A stretch of 64,000 nucleotides of DNA. It comes from Capronia americana (taxonomy: Eukaryota; Ascomycota; Eurotiomycetes; Chaetothyriales; Herpotrichiellaceae). A program made the position numbers and the translations under genes. Location of the stretch: assembly GCA_016110215.1 (NCBI GenBank), contig JADWQD010000002.1, positions 2,604,001-2,668,000 of the forward strand, given 5' to 3'. Below, one piece after another: positions 1 through 12,562 of this stretch. The notes under the pieces are model-generated. The model saw only the letters and a list, made by a program, of their open reading frames with translations. It had not been told where the DNA came from and ran no database searches. Position 1 is the stretch's first letter. The number at the start of each line of letters is the position of its first letter.

Positions 1-2807
1 TGAAACTACCCCAGGTCGACTCTCCTGGGCACATGGACCGCGCCCGGAGATCATTCAGTGCGTGCAGCACTTTGCCCGACACATATTTGATCGTCCGAGC
101 CTTGATGCCGAGCTGGTCCATTTTCTTCTCGAAGAGCATCGAGTCTTCGTCATCATCTTTCGGTGGCCCCAATCTGGCTTGAACGATTTTGGCCAGAATC
201 TGCGCTTGACTTGCAATATTGTCGCTGTAGCTCTCAGCCATCGACATGGATGCAACCAACTCCATCGCCTTGTTCTCATGGGAGTCAGAGAGCAGTTTCT
301 CGGACATGTCCACGAGAATGTCAGCCATGCGATGCAGATACTCCGAACCCTCATGAGCCAGCTCATCCCGGCGCAGCGCTTCCACCCAGCTCGTCATCGC
401 TTGTTCGACTGGTTCCAGCTCAAATGGCGCGCCAGCATACTTCATGAAGTCGTCCGTAGAGCATGTCGACATGAAATGCACAAACCGGTCGCACAGGTTT
501 GCAATGAAGTTCATCTTCTCCATGACAGCGAACACCGCCATTGGGTTTTCATGAAGGTCGGCCCTGTCACGCATACGCTCTGCCAACACAGCCCTGCACA
601 GTTGTGCCTTTGACTTGATCCGTTTGAAACATAGAAGCGCTAGAATGGGTTTCTTGTCGAGTTCGAACGTCTCCGGAATGAATGGCTGCACAATTTCTAG
701 GTGCAAGCTGGCCTGCTCAGCCCGCATCTTCCCGAGCTCGAGATCGATAGCCTTTAACTGAGTCTTCGCAGCCGAGTTCTGCAGCTTGAGGTTCAGATCC
801 ATCATCGCTCTAGATTTGCTGCTCATTTCGTTCGCTTCCAATTCGCTGATTTCCCTTGACCGCCGGAGCTCATCAATGTCGCTCTGGAGGCCCTGCACCA
901 CATCGCGGAATTTCGTCAGGGTATACTCCAGGTCTTCTATTGTCTTTTCTTGCTGAGCAACTTGTCGGTGCTTGTCGTGCAGCATTGCTTCGCTTTCATC
1001 CAGCTGATAATGAAGTCTCTTCTCTTCCTCCACATGGAATGACTCGAGCTCGTCGGCCACTTGAATATGCTCTTCCAAATCCTGAACCTGCCGCCTCAAT
1101 GTTTCGATCATATTCCGGCTTTGATCGCGTTCAGCACTCATAGTTTCAAGGATCTCATCATTCGCCTCCGCAGCTTCTAGCTGTTCTCTGAGATGCTGGT
1201 TTGTCTCCTCGGACCTATTGAGTTTGGCTGCGGTCTCCTCGTATTTCGAGGCTGTCTGTTCAAGTTCGTCGATGGACTCCTGAAGCTCCTTGATCTCGTT
1301 CTTTAGGTCACCCTCGTTTTGCTGGGTAACGTCCCTCAGCAGGATCAAGGCTTGCCTCAGTCTTTCGGTCTCGCGCTCCATCTGAAGCCAGCCAGCACTT
1401 GCTTTCTCCTCGGGACTCATGACTGACGCTAACTCGCGGTTTTCTTCTCGGAGGATCTCTGCCTCCAATTCCAACTCTTCGTGCTTGAGTTTAAGAGCCT
1501 CCAGTTCGCTCTCAAACATGTCAGCACGCTCCTCGGCCATTTCTTTGTCCAAGGTTGCAAGTTCAAGCTCCGACTCGTGCTCAGCGCTGTGCTCGGGCAC
1601 CTTTGAGGCACGATTCTCCGCATCCTCGTACTTGGCCTTAAGATCTTGGATATCTTGCTGGTTCGACTTGAGCTTCTTCTGCAGTGTCTGTATAATTCCT
1701 TCGTATCGCGTCGTCTTGTCTTCTAGTTCTTGGACATTCTGCAGTTGCGCCTGATCTTCCTGCCGTTGTTTCTGCAGTGTTCGGACCTTTGTCTCCAGTG
1801 TTTTGATTACTTGTGCCTGGCGTGATCTGTCCTCTGCGGAGGGGTTAAACCCGTTGCGTTGAGGAGCTGGGGGCTGTGAGCGTGTGGTTGGCGCAGGTGC
1901 AGCCACTCTAGGACTTGTGACGTGCCTCGCTGCTTCTGGAAGCTCATCCTCCTTTAGATCCGACGAGACAGGTGTCGTTGGCTCTTCTTCCTCTGCAACT
2001 GGCGGCGCAAGCTGTCCATCAAGATTGCTGGCCGCTCCTTCAATCTTCTCAATTCTCGGCGGAGGTTTAGCTGTCATAGAAAGCCTAGAGCCAACCACTG
2101 ATGGTCGAGGCTGCATTGACATCGGCCTGGATGTAACCGGTTTTACTGGTCCGCCTCCTATTGACGGCCTGCTTGTATGGGCACTTGTTCTATTTCCAGT
2201 GCTCGGAGGTCCAATACTGGGTCGACCAGCCATACTAAGTCTCGACTTTGTACTCGAATCGGAGGTTCGTGCGGTGGTTGCGGGAGTGCCAGTACGAGGA
2301 GTCGACGTGCTTGAACTGGTAGAGGGCGGGGCAGGCTTCGTGGGAGATTTGGTAGGAGACTAAAGGTCCAAGTCAGCCACCAAACGAAGACAATGACGGA
2401 TGTCTTCCACATACCCTCATAGACAATCGGGTGCCAGTTGTCGGGCCAGTACCGCCGCCCATCAGACTCTGCCGCTTCCTTGCAACGTCGGCACTAACCA
2501 TACTCGACGGTCTGGCTTTCGATGCGGGGCCATTGGAACCTGGGACCCCGTTGGGCTTTGCACTCGAGCCCGGTTGGCTGAGGATCTTGACGGCCGACTC
2601 CCTGCGCACGAAGATGCCATGGTTGGGAGCGCAGTTGAAGTAGCGCTCGCCCTTGACTGATCCATCATTCTTGCCGGTGTCATCGGGCAACTCCAGGCCC
2701 AGCCACTCGCCGGAGGCTACATGCAACGGCCCAATGTAGCGGATAGTGCCCTGCTTGCCGTCCTGGGTCTCAACTTTCTGGCCAATCTTGACAATGAGAT
2801 CTGCCAT
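1..2807 (-). CDS. Dynactin p150-Glued subunit, C-terminal part outside window
   Basis: Large subunit of dynactin, the cofactor that links cytoplasmic dynein to microtubules and cargo (Neurospora ro-3, Aspergillus nudM type). The CDS starts at the ATG at 2807; a GTG three codons upstream is not needed. Exon 1 is 2415-2807 and exon 2 is 1-2359, with a 55-nt intron (2360-2414, GTATGT...TTTAG, phase 0). About 917 residues are visible. An N-terminal CAP-Gly domain lies at residues ~5-75, with the tubulin-binding GKNDG motif and the conserved NHGIFV end. A Ser/Pro/Thr-rich basic linker follows (~110-290). From ~300 onward comes a very long Glu/Lys/Gln-rich coiled coil, and then the conserved dynactin p150 domain, with PFIPETFELDKKPILALLCF as its signature. 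The 3' end runs off the left edge. Family assignment is strong; symbol omitted because the species is unknown. Confidence 0.95.
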
Positions 2808-3515
2808 ATCTGGCACCTAGTCGCTGGCTGTAAAGGTGCATGACAGAGAGGAAGGAAAGCGGCAGAACATGGAAATGCCGAGCCTCTCAAGGGTGGTGAG
2901 GATGAAGAGAGCGGAGGGGGGACAAGTCAATGTTTGCTCCTGGGTGCATTTGATTGACGCGTGATGGGCGTTGCAAGGGTCGCGCCCCCAGGCACGTGGG
3001 GGCCACAACGGCCTGCCCAACACGTGCTGACACGTGACGATTCTACGTAGACTCGTGCTTTGTAGGTCTGCCACAATGGTCGGTTCAGGTGTCACGTAGA
3101 TAATGGATTCTTCTCTAAACAGCTATCTGGGGTATATTTCCTTTTGACCTAAACCAACCCCAAGTAGTGACGCTTTTTCGCAGCGCTTCAGGCCCAAATT
3201 CTGCCATCACCGCCCGACGCATCACACACTTGCAGGGTATCTTGCTCGAGTCGAGTGGGTGTCAACGGATACGTTCAAAAGCAAAAGCTCCTCGCCGCGA
3301 TCCAACTTCACCCAAAACAACACGACACGCATTCATTGCCCAGATGCTGTAACAACGCAATAATCCAAACGTCTCCGCGTCCTCCTCTCCTGTACTTTTC
3401 GTGATAGCGTCAAAGGGTATCTTGCTGGACATAATCGCAGATAATCATGATTCCATATCCATGTCGGGGTATCATTGTCGTTTACTTTTCCGATCAATTC
3501 AGACTTCAACATAGC
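2808..3515. other. Intergenic: dynactin promoter side and KH-gene 3' side
   Basis: 708 bp between two minus-strand genes. It holds the 5' flank of the dynactin gene and the 3' flank of the KH gene. Short reading frames here look random. No RNA gene or repeat was recognised. Confidence 0.6.
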
Positions 3516-6500
3516 CTAGCGTAAAGGAAGATTCAAATGATTCCCAGATCCGTTCCCGCTGCCGGGGATCTGAGTGTGATGGTGTGGGCCGATGGGCGCC
3601 GGGTAGGAAGAAAAAGAGTGTGATGTTGGTGGCCTGCCCGAGTCGAAACTTGCCCGAGGCTCATGCTTGGGGGTTCGGTCTCCAGATATGCTGCCACCAC
3701 TGCCGAAGGGAAATTTGTTGTCCTGATATCGTGATGGCCAGCCACCACTGACTGTAGTGTTAGAAGCATCTTCCTCGGGAAGATTGACGCCACTGTCATT
3801 CCAGAAGTGTCTATATCCGCTTTCACGACTTTCCATGGAGATGAGAGACGCCTTGCTGGCGTTGGATGATGCGTGCTTGAAAAACGTCCCTGGAGAATTA
3901 TTCTGGTTCCTGCGGCTCATGAAGGACGAGATCGACGAAAGACTGCCGGGTTTGCGCAATCGGTCAAAGATGGAGGCCCTCTCCGACACCGCCGAGCTCT
4001 CACCATCAGCGAAGCTCGACCGTGACGGAGAGTCTGTCGAGTGCAGCGAGGGTGCATTCTGCAAGAGCTTTGACTCGAAGAAGGGTAGCGAGTCCTCGAA
4101 CGAGTCGGATTTCGGACGGGGAATAGCGCCCTGGACCGTACTAGCATCCAATCCGTGTGGAACAAGCTGCGAGATGAGAAAGTCGATGGCGTCCTTGAGG
4201 CCCCCTGCATTGTTTCGCGTATACGTGAGGACCAGGCGTCCCTCGGAAGGTCCAAAAATGCGTTCCACGGAGGCGGTTGCCGACTTTGGCAAACTGCTCA
4301 ACTCCGGGTTGGCATGGACATCGACCTCATACTGGCTTCTGAACTTTTGGCGAAGCTCGTTGAAGAATTCCGGGCTGGTGAAAAAGGCTTCCAGCTCATC
4401 CGACTTCTGGAAGGCGATCTCATGGCTCTCGGGGACCATGCCCAGGAAAGCGTCTACCGCTTGGGGTACTTGATACTCGGGACCGGAAATGGTGACGACG
4501 TCGCTGGCTAGCTCCGTGTTGGGAAAGTCAATCTTGCAGTTCCATTTCTTCTCCAATTCCTCGATTTCCGGAAGCCTAGCGATCAGCTCGCGGTGGTAGA
4601 GTCTGTTGATCACCACGGTCTCGGAGACGAACTCGGCGTCCTAGATTCATTCTGATAAGGACATACTCTCATCACTCGGGGTTTCATCATCGCTTACGGC
4701 TTTTTCCACCATGTCCATGATCTCCTGCTTTACCATATCCAAACTCTGCGCATTACGGGCTGGTGTACGACAGATGACATTATCAACCTTGATGTCATCA
4801 TCGTCCTTGCCAACGCCGCCGCGGTCCATCGCATTGGAGAATTTCACAAAAACCGAGTATTTCTTCATGATGCGTTGGATGTGTTGCCCACCAATGCCAA
4901 TGATGCGTTTATGGTACTGATCAGGAACGTGGAACGAGATCGACGCCGGCATCTCCTGCTCCACAAGATCTAATCCGTTCTTGGTCGCCTCGTACTGACT
5001 GCCGACGACATCGATGTAGAAGTTGTACTCGTTGAAACCATCGAAGATGATCTGGACGTTGCCTGTAGCAAGAGTCAGCCCATATCCCAGCTCATCTACA
5101 GGACGTCACCCTACTTTGACCCATGATCTTGTTGATCTTGCCGTTCTTCTTACCACTCACGAACTCCTTATGCTCGTTGGCCAGTTCGATCTTGACTCGC
5201 ATCTGATATGGAGTTCTCTTCACGAAAGGGATCTGGTTGATCACCATCATTGCCGCTTTCACGGCGTCATCGGAGCCATTGATCGTGAATGTGAACTTCT
5301 CGAAGCTGATCTCGGCACCAGAGTTGGTGCAAATATCACTGAGCATGATCCGAATGTCCTCGGGTGACGGAGCTCGAAGGCTCGGACCCTGAGAGGGATC
5401 AGGCGTCATGATCCACCAGGATGCGCTGAAGAATTGACCAGCCTATACAGTCGTTAGCGCCTCGTCTGCGTGCGTTGAAAGAAGACAAATCCCGTACGAG
5501 AGCCATGATTTCTTTCACAGTCCTCTCCACATGTAAAACCTCGGTACCTTGCACGCGGACAAGACCTCTTTGACTACCAAGCTGAGGGAACAGGACGTGG
5601 GAGCCGTTCGTCTCCATGATCTTTCGCACCTTCTCGAGTCGGTCGAGTAGGATGTTGTCAATCTTGCTGGCAGACACCACCGCGTCCTTGGAGTAAAGTT
5701 TGATGCTCATTACCAGCTCTTTCAGTTTCTGCTTTGCCTGGTTGATACGCTCCTGGGTCTCCCCGGTTATGAAGATCTCATCTGCCGCCCGGCGTGTGGC
5801 ATGAGGTGGGACGTAGCCAAAGACTCCGGGGAATGGAGGTGGAAAGTATATGGCCGTCTTGGTAGCTGATTCGATCATCTTGATGTTCTTCCCCGTGCGA
5901 CCGGAGACCAACGTGTGCATTGAGACCTCAAGTTTGATCACATCGATTTTGTGTTTGAGCTGCCATGTGTCAGTACAGGCTTGATATCAAAGTCAACTAG
6001 GAGAGGTTACAATCTGGTCGATCATCATCAGAGCGCGGGTCTTTGCATGTTCGACGCTTTCCATGTCACCAAAGATGTTGACTCGATACCGGTGGTCCAG
6101 GCCACTGTCGATCTCCTCGCTATATGAGGGACCGGCCGCGGACGTATCAGCACTCCGAGGCTTGAGAAGAAATATATCTGTTCCGGTGTATTTGGCACAA
6201 AGGTCAATATGGCTGAGGACGCTGGACCGAATGCCGGTCTCGGCTCCGTCTAGAATCAAGCCTGGGTCAATGTCCACAATGGCCGAGCGCTTAGAGAAGT
6301 CAGCAGCATCCTCGCTTGAGGGCAAATATGTATTCGTACCATCATGATCGGTGTCTCGTTCAAGATCTTTGCCCGCATCTTAAACACCAAATCTCCGTCA
6401 CCCGACACACAGACATTCGTCACCAGTCCTTGGGATTTTCTGTGCAGGGCAGGCCCAGCCTTTGGTTCTGAGGACGTGACAGTCGCTTGAATGTGACCTC

Positions 6501-6876
6501 CACTCTGTTCACTGATGTAGGCACATAACGAACGCAGCGTCTCCTCATTTTGCACATGGACCGGTAACTTGTGGGTGGGCGTGCCCTCGGGAGTCCCTGC
6601 TGGGAAGGTCCACCGCTGCAAAGCACCAGGACTCGAGTGTAGGATCTCGTCGGGCTCCGGGCCTGCAAGGTTTGAGGCAAAGGGTACATTGAACGAAAGG
6701 TTGACGGGCGAGGCCTCGGACGTCTGCTGAGACACGATTCCTGGCGAGCCTTGTGGACGTCTCAATGGTTGCGACGTCGGCATGTCCTGGTGAAACCTCG
6801 ACATGCCAAACGCTGCAGGAGTCATCCGTTCCCAGCCATGACGGGCCTGGCCGGTGAAGTTGCTGATCTTGTGCAT
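3516..6876 (-). CDS. Multi-KH-domain RNA-binding protein (Bicaudal-C/vigilin-like)
   Basis: Predicted cytoplasmic RNA-binding protein of ~1031 aa built from several KH domains. Six exons join in frame: 6340-6876, 6011-6289, 5498-5959, 5115-5442, 4698-5062, 3516-4640. Introns are 50-57 nt with GTACGA/GTAACC/GTACGG/GTAGGG/GTAAGC donors and AG acceptors; several have CTGAC/CTAAC branch sites. KH signature loops are visible: GRTG near residue 292 (HTLVSGRTGKNIKMIES), GKINKIMGQ near 530 and GIGG near 591 (RIIGIGGQHIQRIMKK). The spliced core AGQFFSASWWI after exon 3 is typical of this fungal family. The last ~200 residues are Ser/Gly-rich and probably disordered. The first ATG in the open frame is at 6876; the frame stays open to ~7045 without another ATG, so a short upstream exon is possible. 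RNA targets are unknown. Confidence 0.85.
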
Positions 6877-7750
6877 CTTCGGCGATGGATGACTCCCCAA
6901 GTCATCGACGTTCGGAAGGGAGTGGGAAGGAAGAGAGGAGCTATGATTGTTGCATCGAGAAGGCGAGAGTGTGCCGACAGAGGGATGTACCGGGGACAAT
7001 CGTGAGCGAGGGGATATTTCGTGGTAACGGTGGGTGTGTTAAAGTTGAAAGTTGGACCTGAGGTTCAAGTGACGGACAAGACGCAGTCGACGATCGTAAC
7101 CTCAGTGGCCTGTGTGCGCAGGCAGTTGGGACCCTGACGGAATAATCCAAGTCCAGTTGCGCTTCTGGTTCGCCGCTTCAGGGGGCTTGAGGAATCAAGC
7201 GTGATACACAACTCGCCCTCGCTTCCCTTGCTCTCTGCCTGGAACTAACTAGCTCACCACTTCTAAAAGGCAGGAAGACAAGCTCCAGTCAATGATATGC
7301 CCCCCGTAAGCACCCAACTAACCCCCAAGTGCACAGCTTGACCCGCTGCGCTTTGAGGCCCAAATGGCTGTGGTCGTTTAGTCTGCATAAGGAGGATGAC
7401 GAATAAGAAGGTTGTTGGATGATGCTCCGCCCCCCACGCACCGCCGCCCACAAATCAAGGCAGTGAGGCAAGTTGTTCCAGGAGGAACCCACATCATCAG
7501 ATTCGTACCGCGTCTGAGCACAACGACAAGGGGCGGCCTTCCTCTGCCACATGATCTATTCTACTGTGGCTTAAACATCTCGGGAAATGCTCAAGCACCA
7601 AGAGATGCTGGATGTCTAGATAGATCTATATGTCATTGAGCTGTTGACGTGGCCGCTTCCTATCTCAGATTACCTGTGCCACTTGGGTATCATAAAAAAC
7701 ATCTTTTGACGCCAGAACGTGTGTCTTGGGTAGGTGGATGGTGGCGCACA
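6877..7750. other. Intergenic: upstream region of the KH gene
   Basis: About 870 bp between two minus-strand genes. It contains the probable promoter and 5' UTR of the KH-domain gene and the 3' flank of the Atos-like gene. No convincing coding sequence or RNA gene was found. Confidence 0.55.
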
Positions 7751-10042
7751 CTACTCATATAGCCTTTCCAAACTGCCATTCAGTTCTCTGAGTTTGCGCG
7801 AAAGCAAGCCATGTCCTGCTTCGACCGGTGTGGGAGAAAAGCCCCGGGCGATTGAAGCCGAGTTCGACGACGGCCAAGGCACGGGTGAGCCACGAGAAGA
7901 GGTCGACGGCAGGAAACCAGGAGTGGGAGAAACGGTTTGCTCAACTTGGCTTCCCTCGGTCTCTTCGCTGTGCGCACTCTCGACGATATCTGTCGCACCA
8001 TCTGGATATCTCGATGCGGGATAGAGGCGGAACGGAGTTGGCGACGAATCTCGCGATGCCTTCAGGTCGTCTTTCATGCCACCGGACCCTAACATGTCAT
8101 CCAGACGATCGAAATCCGGAGTAACGGCGACCTGCGAAAAAGAAGACGCTTTCTCATCTGCGATGCTCGGACTTCGGGAATGACTGCCAACCGTCGGCTT
8201 GTACGGACTGAACCTTGGGTCCGGTAGTTGAACCTCATTCCGCAGCTTCTCCGTGCCGTCAGGTGCTCGATTCGCGAAGACGACGCGGATGGTGTCATAG
8301 AGATAGAAATGGCCTTTTGCCGTACAGCAAAACTTGATGTGGATAAGGTAACGAAGAATGTCTTTTGCGCTAAGCGGGTCGCGAGCAGCCAAAGCGGCCT
8401 GTTTCTCCAGTGTCGCAGCTTCTAGTATTGGGCCGGACGAATAACTCCTCTGCCGAACAAACGTTTTCGTGCCGGGAAGCATATCCTCCAGGTCGTACGG
8501 AATCAAGAAGAGTTTGACGGCAGTCTTGTTGGGGTTTTTGATGATAACCTGAAGTTGTCCTTTCTGAGGCACCCGATACGCTCCACCAGGAGGCACTTTG
8601 GGCAGCGAGACAAGATTCTTCTCTTGTCGATCTCGTGCATCCCTAGCCAGCGCTCTCCCAATAGCTGTGTTCTCGGGTTTCGTGATCTCGGCAGCTAACT
8701 CTTCGGGGTCGAGACTCGGTTGAGAGCGCCGAGGACGTCGACGAGGCTCCGGAGCTTTCAAGTTGCGCTCCAGGTCAATATTGCCCACGTATGGGCTGGG
8801 ATTGTCGTCTGAGATTGATCTAGACGAACTCGCTGAGGGGTAGTTATAAAATACCGCCGGAAACGGAACGGTCACATGGGCGGGACACTTCAACCTGGCT
8901 GGGCAGTTACCTTTACCCATAACTCCGATTTGGGCAACGAAATCAAGAGGTTTCGACGCAGGAGTGGACATCCTACCTCGAAGAATCGACTCCTCGAAAG
9001 ATCCAACCATCGAAGCACGCTGCCGAGGTGACGTATCCGCCGCCAACGAAGGTCGACGTTGCCGAGCCCAGGGAGGTATCTGAGGTGGGGTAGCCGGCTG
9101 GTAGGTGAAAGAGCTCAAAGACCGACGTATTCGGTGCCCGGGAGAGAATATCGCGCCATTATCCCGCTGAGTCTGGCCGTGTGGGAGAGGCCGACTGAAA
9201 TTAGGTACCGCAGAGTCGAGCGGAGAAACGCGCAACGACTCGAACACGTTAGGAGGCAGGGTCTTCCTTCTTGCAGGTTTGCCCGTGTCAGGATGCGGCG
9301 GATCTTTCGGTGAGAAGTCTAGTGTAGGATTGTTGATCGCGTGAACAAGTGGACTGGTAGGAATTCTCATGACGAAGCTCGAGGACAGGCTGCTCCCCAA
9401 CGAAGGTGCACGAGATCTTCTGAGCATATCTGCTGGAGAAATCTGTTGGTATTGGAGGCTTGCTATAGGTGGAGATTCCGCTTGCCAGGACGGAGGGGAC
9501 GCGTCGTAGCGCTGTTGATAACGCTGCCTCCGTGGTGTAGAGGTCTCTGCATATGTACGGGGGTTTGTTGGATTCTCATCGTAGTCCTCGACTGGATCAC
9601 TGGTATGAAGAACAGATAGAGAACGCCGCAGCGCATCAGTCGCGATTGACGGAGCTGGTCGTGGTTTGCCCGCATCCGTTTCCCGCCCAACATGTCGACT
9701 GTGATCAGCATGAGGATTAGTGTTCGGCTGTGGCAGAGTTGAAGCGACTTCAGCACAGAGAGCTTCCAGGCCGGGTTTGGGTACCCATGTTGTCCTTTGA
9801 CCTCTCTTGATGCACTGAATCAACTCGTCTCTATCACTCGTGCGGACTGTAACCTGTTCCTCTTCTGAATGATCTTCTTGTAGTGGAGCGCTAAGTCCCT
9901 CTAGGGGTTCGGCGGGCTCAAACAGAAATTGCTCGTCAATGTCATCAGAGTGTGGCGCACTGTATCGAGCCATGCTGGAAGACAATCTCCGTCTCTTCGC
10001 TGGTGGCTCTACCAGGTTCCCACAGTCCAAGACAAAGGGCAT
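7751..10042 (-). CDS. Atos/FAM214-like conserved-domain protein
   Basis: Single-exon 763-aa protein starting at the ATG at 10042. The N-terminal ~370 residues are low-complexity, Ser/Pro/Arg-rich and probably disordered, with a KRRR basic patch near residue 17 that could act as a nuclear signal. Two conserved blocks follow. The first, around residues 370-400, contains GKGNCPARLKCPAHV and the FPAVFYNYPS motif. The second, ~480-610, runs from PPGGAYRVPQKGQLQVIIKN through VKLFLIPYDLEDMLPGTKTF to a domain ending in DTIRVVFANRAPDGTEKL. This arrangement matches the Atos-like family (DUF4210 plus the 'chromosome segregation during meiosis' domain; FAM214/ATOS in animals). Animal members are linked to transcriptional control, while a fission-yeast relative was named from a meiotic phenotype. 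The role here is inferred only from family. The C-terminal ~150 residues are again Ser/Pro-rich. Confidence 0.85.
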   Translation of the reverse strand: MPFVLDCGNLVEPPAKRRRLSSSMARYSAPHSDDIDEQFLFEPAEPLEGLSAPLQEDHSEEEQVTVRTSDRDELIQCIKRGQRTTWVPKPGLEALCAEVASTLPQPNTNPHADHSRHVGRETDAGKPRPAPSIATDALRRSLSVLHTSDPVEDYDENPTNPRTYAETSTPRRQRYQQRYDASPPSWQAESPPIASLQYQQISPADMLRRSRAPSLGSSLSSSFVMRIPTSPLVHAINNPTLDFSPKDPPHPDTGKPARRKTLPPNVFESLRVSPLDSAVPNFSRPLPHGQTQRDNGAIFSPGHRIRRSLSSFTYQPATPPQIPPWARQRRPSLAADTSPRQRASMVGSFEESILRGRMSTPASKPLDFVAQIGVMGKGNCPARLKCPAHVTVPFPAVFYNYPSASSSRSISDDNPSPYVGNIDLERNLKAPEPRRRPRRSQPSLDPEELAAEITKPENTAIGRALARDARDRQEKNLVSLPKVPPGGAYRVPQKGQLQVIIKNPNKTAVKLFLIPYDLEDMLPGTKTFVRQRSYSSGPILEAATLEKQAALAARDPLSAKDILRYLIHIKFCCTAKGHFYLYDTIRVVFANRAPDGTEKLRNEVQLPDPRFSPYKPTVGSHSRSPSIADEKASSFSQVAVTPDFDRLDDMLGSGGMKDDLKASRDSSPTPFRLYPASRYPDGATDIVESAHSEETEGSQVEQTVSPTPGFLPSTSSRGSPVPWPSSNSASIARGFSPTPVEAGHGLLSRKLRELNGSLERLYE

Positions 10043-11858
10043 GCTCTAGGTTTCCCGTGCCCCAGTCCTTCAGGGTATACAGGAGTAACTTCGACGGCAG
10101 GCTTCGCAATGAGCCCGGAAGTAATATGCCTGAGGCTGGAGAGACATAACGGTACAAATGATTTAGATGGAGGGAGGTCGATCTGGCACTATCGTTGCAT
10201 GATCGATCACGTTAGGACTCGGCTGACGAGGTTCTGATTGGGAAGTGATATTGAGCGGGTAAGGGTTCGTGCTGAGGTACAAGGGTACTAGGAAGTGATA
10301 GAGGTGCACATGGTTCAGTCTCAGGGCAGCAGACAAGTGTTAGGAAGAGAGGATTGAAGAGCGTGCCATGTTCAACAGTTGCATGATGATTGAGTCATAC
10401 TGGGCACATGCAGCGACAGTAGCTCGTACCTGTATGGGTGCCAAGGCGCCCCTCACCCTTCCCCCCACTCACCTACTAGTAGTCACCTGCCTCTCACCTA
10501 ACACTCACCGAACACTCACCCTCTCCCGGCTATCCTTGACTTAAATCGGTTGGGAGCGTCAGGGTTGCTACAGTATGACACTACTCGCTACGCGCCATGC
10601 ACGCAGCAGTAGGTGGTAGTCAGGGACGACTTATACTCCTCCGCAGGCTTGCCTCTAAGCCGTTAGGTCAACGTGAATTGCGGGCGGTCTCCGTGGCACT
10701 CGTCGGATGCGTCGGAATTCCCTCTGTTGCCCGATTCCTGGCCTGATCCGCCGAACATAATGGATGCCCAGCACTCCGTGCAATCTTGCAGTGCTGGGAA
10801 TCAGTACCCAGAAACGACTCCTATGGGTTTTGATCACTTCCGCGAACACCCGCTCGCTTTCCATCTGCGCTCGGGGCGGTTCGGCTCAATGAACAAACGT
10901 TTGCACGTCGCTGCTTGTCAGTAATGAAGTACGAGCAGCCGCCTAGTCCACGCTGGAAACATTCTGCGAGCCTCAGAATCGGTTGTTCAACGACGACAGG
11001 TTCGCGGGGCCGTGGCTGGCTCCATGCACGTCAGTGTCGAAGAGGAATTCGTCTGTTCAATGCCTGAATGCCACTCATTGTTTCGAGGCGGAGGGCTATC
11101 TTCTCGAGCCGACCTTGAATGTTCACTGGTGGACTGGGTTTCTTGACCGAGTTGACTTGACTGCGCAAATTGTGAACCGATGGGAGAAAAGCCTGCATAT
11201 GTCCTGTGCGCATTCCGCTCCGCTGCTCTTTCAGTCCCGCTGGGGCTGTACTGTCCACCATGCTGATTAAAGGGGCCTGTATGACGCGATGACGAGTGGG
11301 ATCATCTATGAGGGAACAACTTCCAACAGTCCTCTGCACCAGTCGTTCAACACTGTGGAGAGGAAAGAAGAACTGGCACGGTTGCCATGAAGATCGGCTT
11401 CTGGTTCGGATGTCAAATCAATCTCGATAGCCGGGGAACTGATGCCACAGCCACGGAGTTGACGTTCTGTCGAAGGTTGTTCACTGGTTCAAATCTGATA
11501 TCGTCACTCCCTGTATTTGCCGTATTCACTTGTGCGCGTTGGCTGTCCCGTGTTGGAAGATCTCAATGGCATAGAACGAGTGCTGAAGTGGCACTGCCGT
11601 TCCACCCTTCGCTTGAGGCTGCGACTGCATGGCTGCAACCCCGTTACTGTACACCTGAAGGTGCAAATAACTGGAGGCCGACCTTCACCGCACTTGAAGC
11701 TAAAGATTCTAATTCAGCTATTCAATAGGATTGCGAGCGTCTACCTCTCTTTGAACCGTCTACAGTTCTCACGGGCATTTGCACAACGGGTTTTGTGAAC
11801 GAATGTTCATTCGTCGTGAAGGGCATGGATTGCGTCACTCCCATGGGATCCTTCGCCC
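10043..11858. other. Gene-poor intergenic region
   Basis: Upstream side of the Atos-like gene followed by ~1.5 kb with no recognisable gene. Between ~10450 and 10525 the hexamer CTCACC recurs about six times at short intervals in a pyrimidine-rich stretch. It could be a binding-site cluster or simple low-complexity sequence. Other short frames in the region show no family signature. Confidence 0.5.
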
Positions 11859-12562
11859 GTGAACAGCAGCGAAACCTCGCAGTTCGAGTACTGTCGAAGC
11901 ACTCACAAGAGTGAAGGCGCTCGACCACTTGCGAGAAACTGGGCAGAGGAAGGTCAATCCCATCCATCACGCAGCCAATCCAGCTGCGTTTTGGTTGGTA
12001 GGATCTCTCCCTACTTGGCGATCTCGTGTACCGTGCGGAATCTGAGCTTCGAACCCGGAATACCTAAAAAAGCCACTGAGACGATAACTAGACTATGGAG
12101 CTCTCGATCAAGTATGCGGAATGAGTGGGCAAGAAGGTGTCGTGATGATCAAGTCTGCGCACGGCAGGTGTATGTATACAGTGCGAAGGACGAACGCTTC
12201 CATGTCCCGCAACACTTCACACAATACATCTACCACATCAAGCCCGGATCGATTTTCGCTCTTCAATTCAGATATCCAGAGCGTCTGAACATGAGTCTCC
12301 CAGTGCAAGACCTTCAACACAAGAACACAGTAGAGATCAAAAGGGGGAAGTACAGCTCTAGGAGACAGGAGTCCATCTATCCAGCGATGGTTCTTTCGGC
12401 TGGAAACCACTGTCTCTGAATGTAAAGCCGGAGCAGAAGCTTCCAACGGGAGACTTTGGTATTGAATGCGTCGGCTGCAGGGATGGAACAGGTCCAATGC
12501 GTTTTAGGTACATCAACATTATCTACCGTCCCCAAAGATCGTTCTCTCTAGGGAGTACCTGA
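11859..12562 (+). pseudogene. Possible degraded protein-coding segment of unknown family
   Basis: One frame (to 12419) reads protein-like text such as FTQYIYHIKPGSIFALQFRY and then stops. A different frame continues with plausible coding sequence (VKPEQKLPTGDFGIECVGC, FRYINIIYRPQRSFSL) to a TGA at 12560-12562. This looks like one old gene broken by a frameshift around 12360-12390. I do not recognise the family. The layout vaguely recalls small fungal proteins with a 'YIxIxPGxxFxLxF' strand, but that is a weak impression. It may equally be chance. Confidence 0.3.

Noticed and set aside
6877..6999. Extension of the KH protein to position 6999
   Set aside because: The codon at 6999 is TTG; the first in-frame ATG is 6876. 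An upstream exon remains possible but is not shown.
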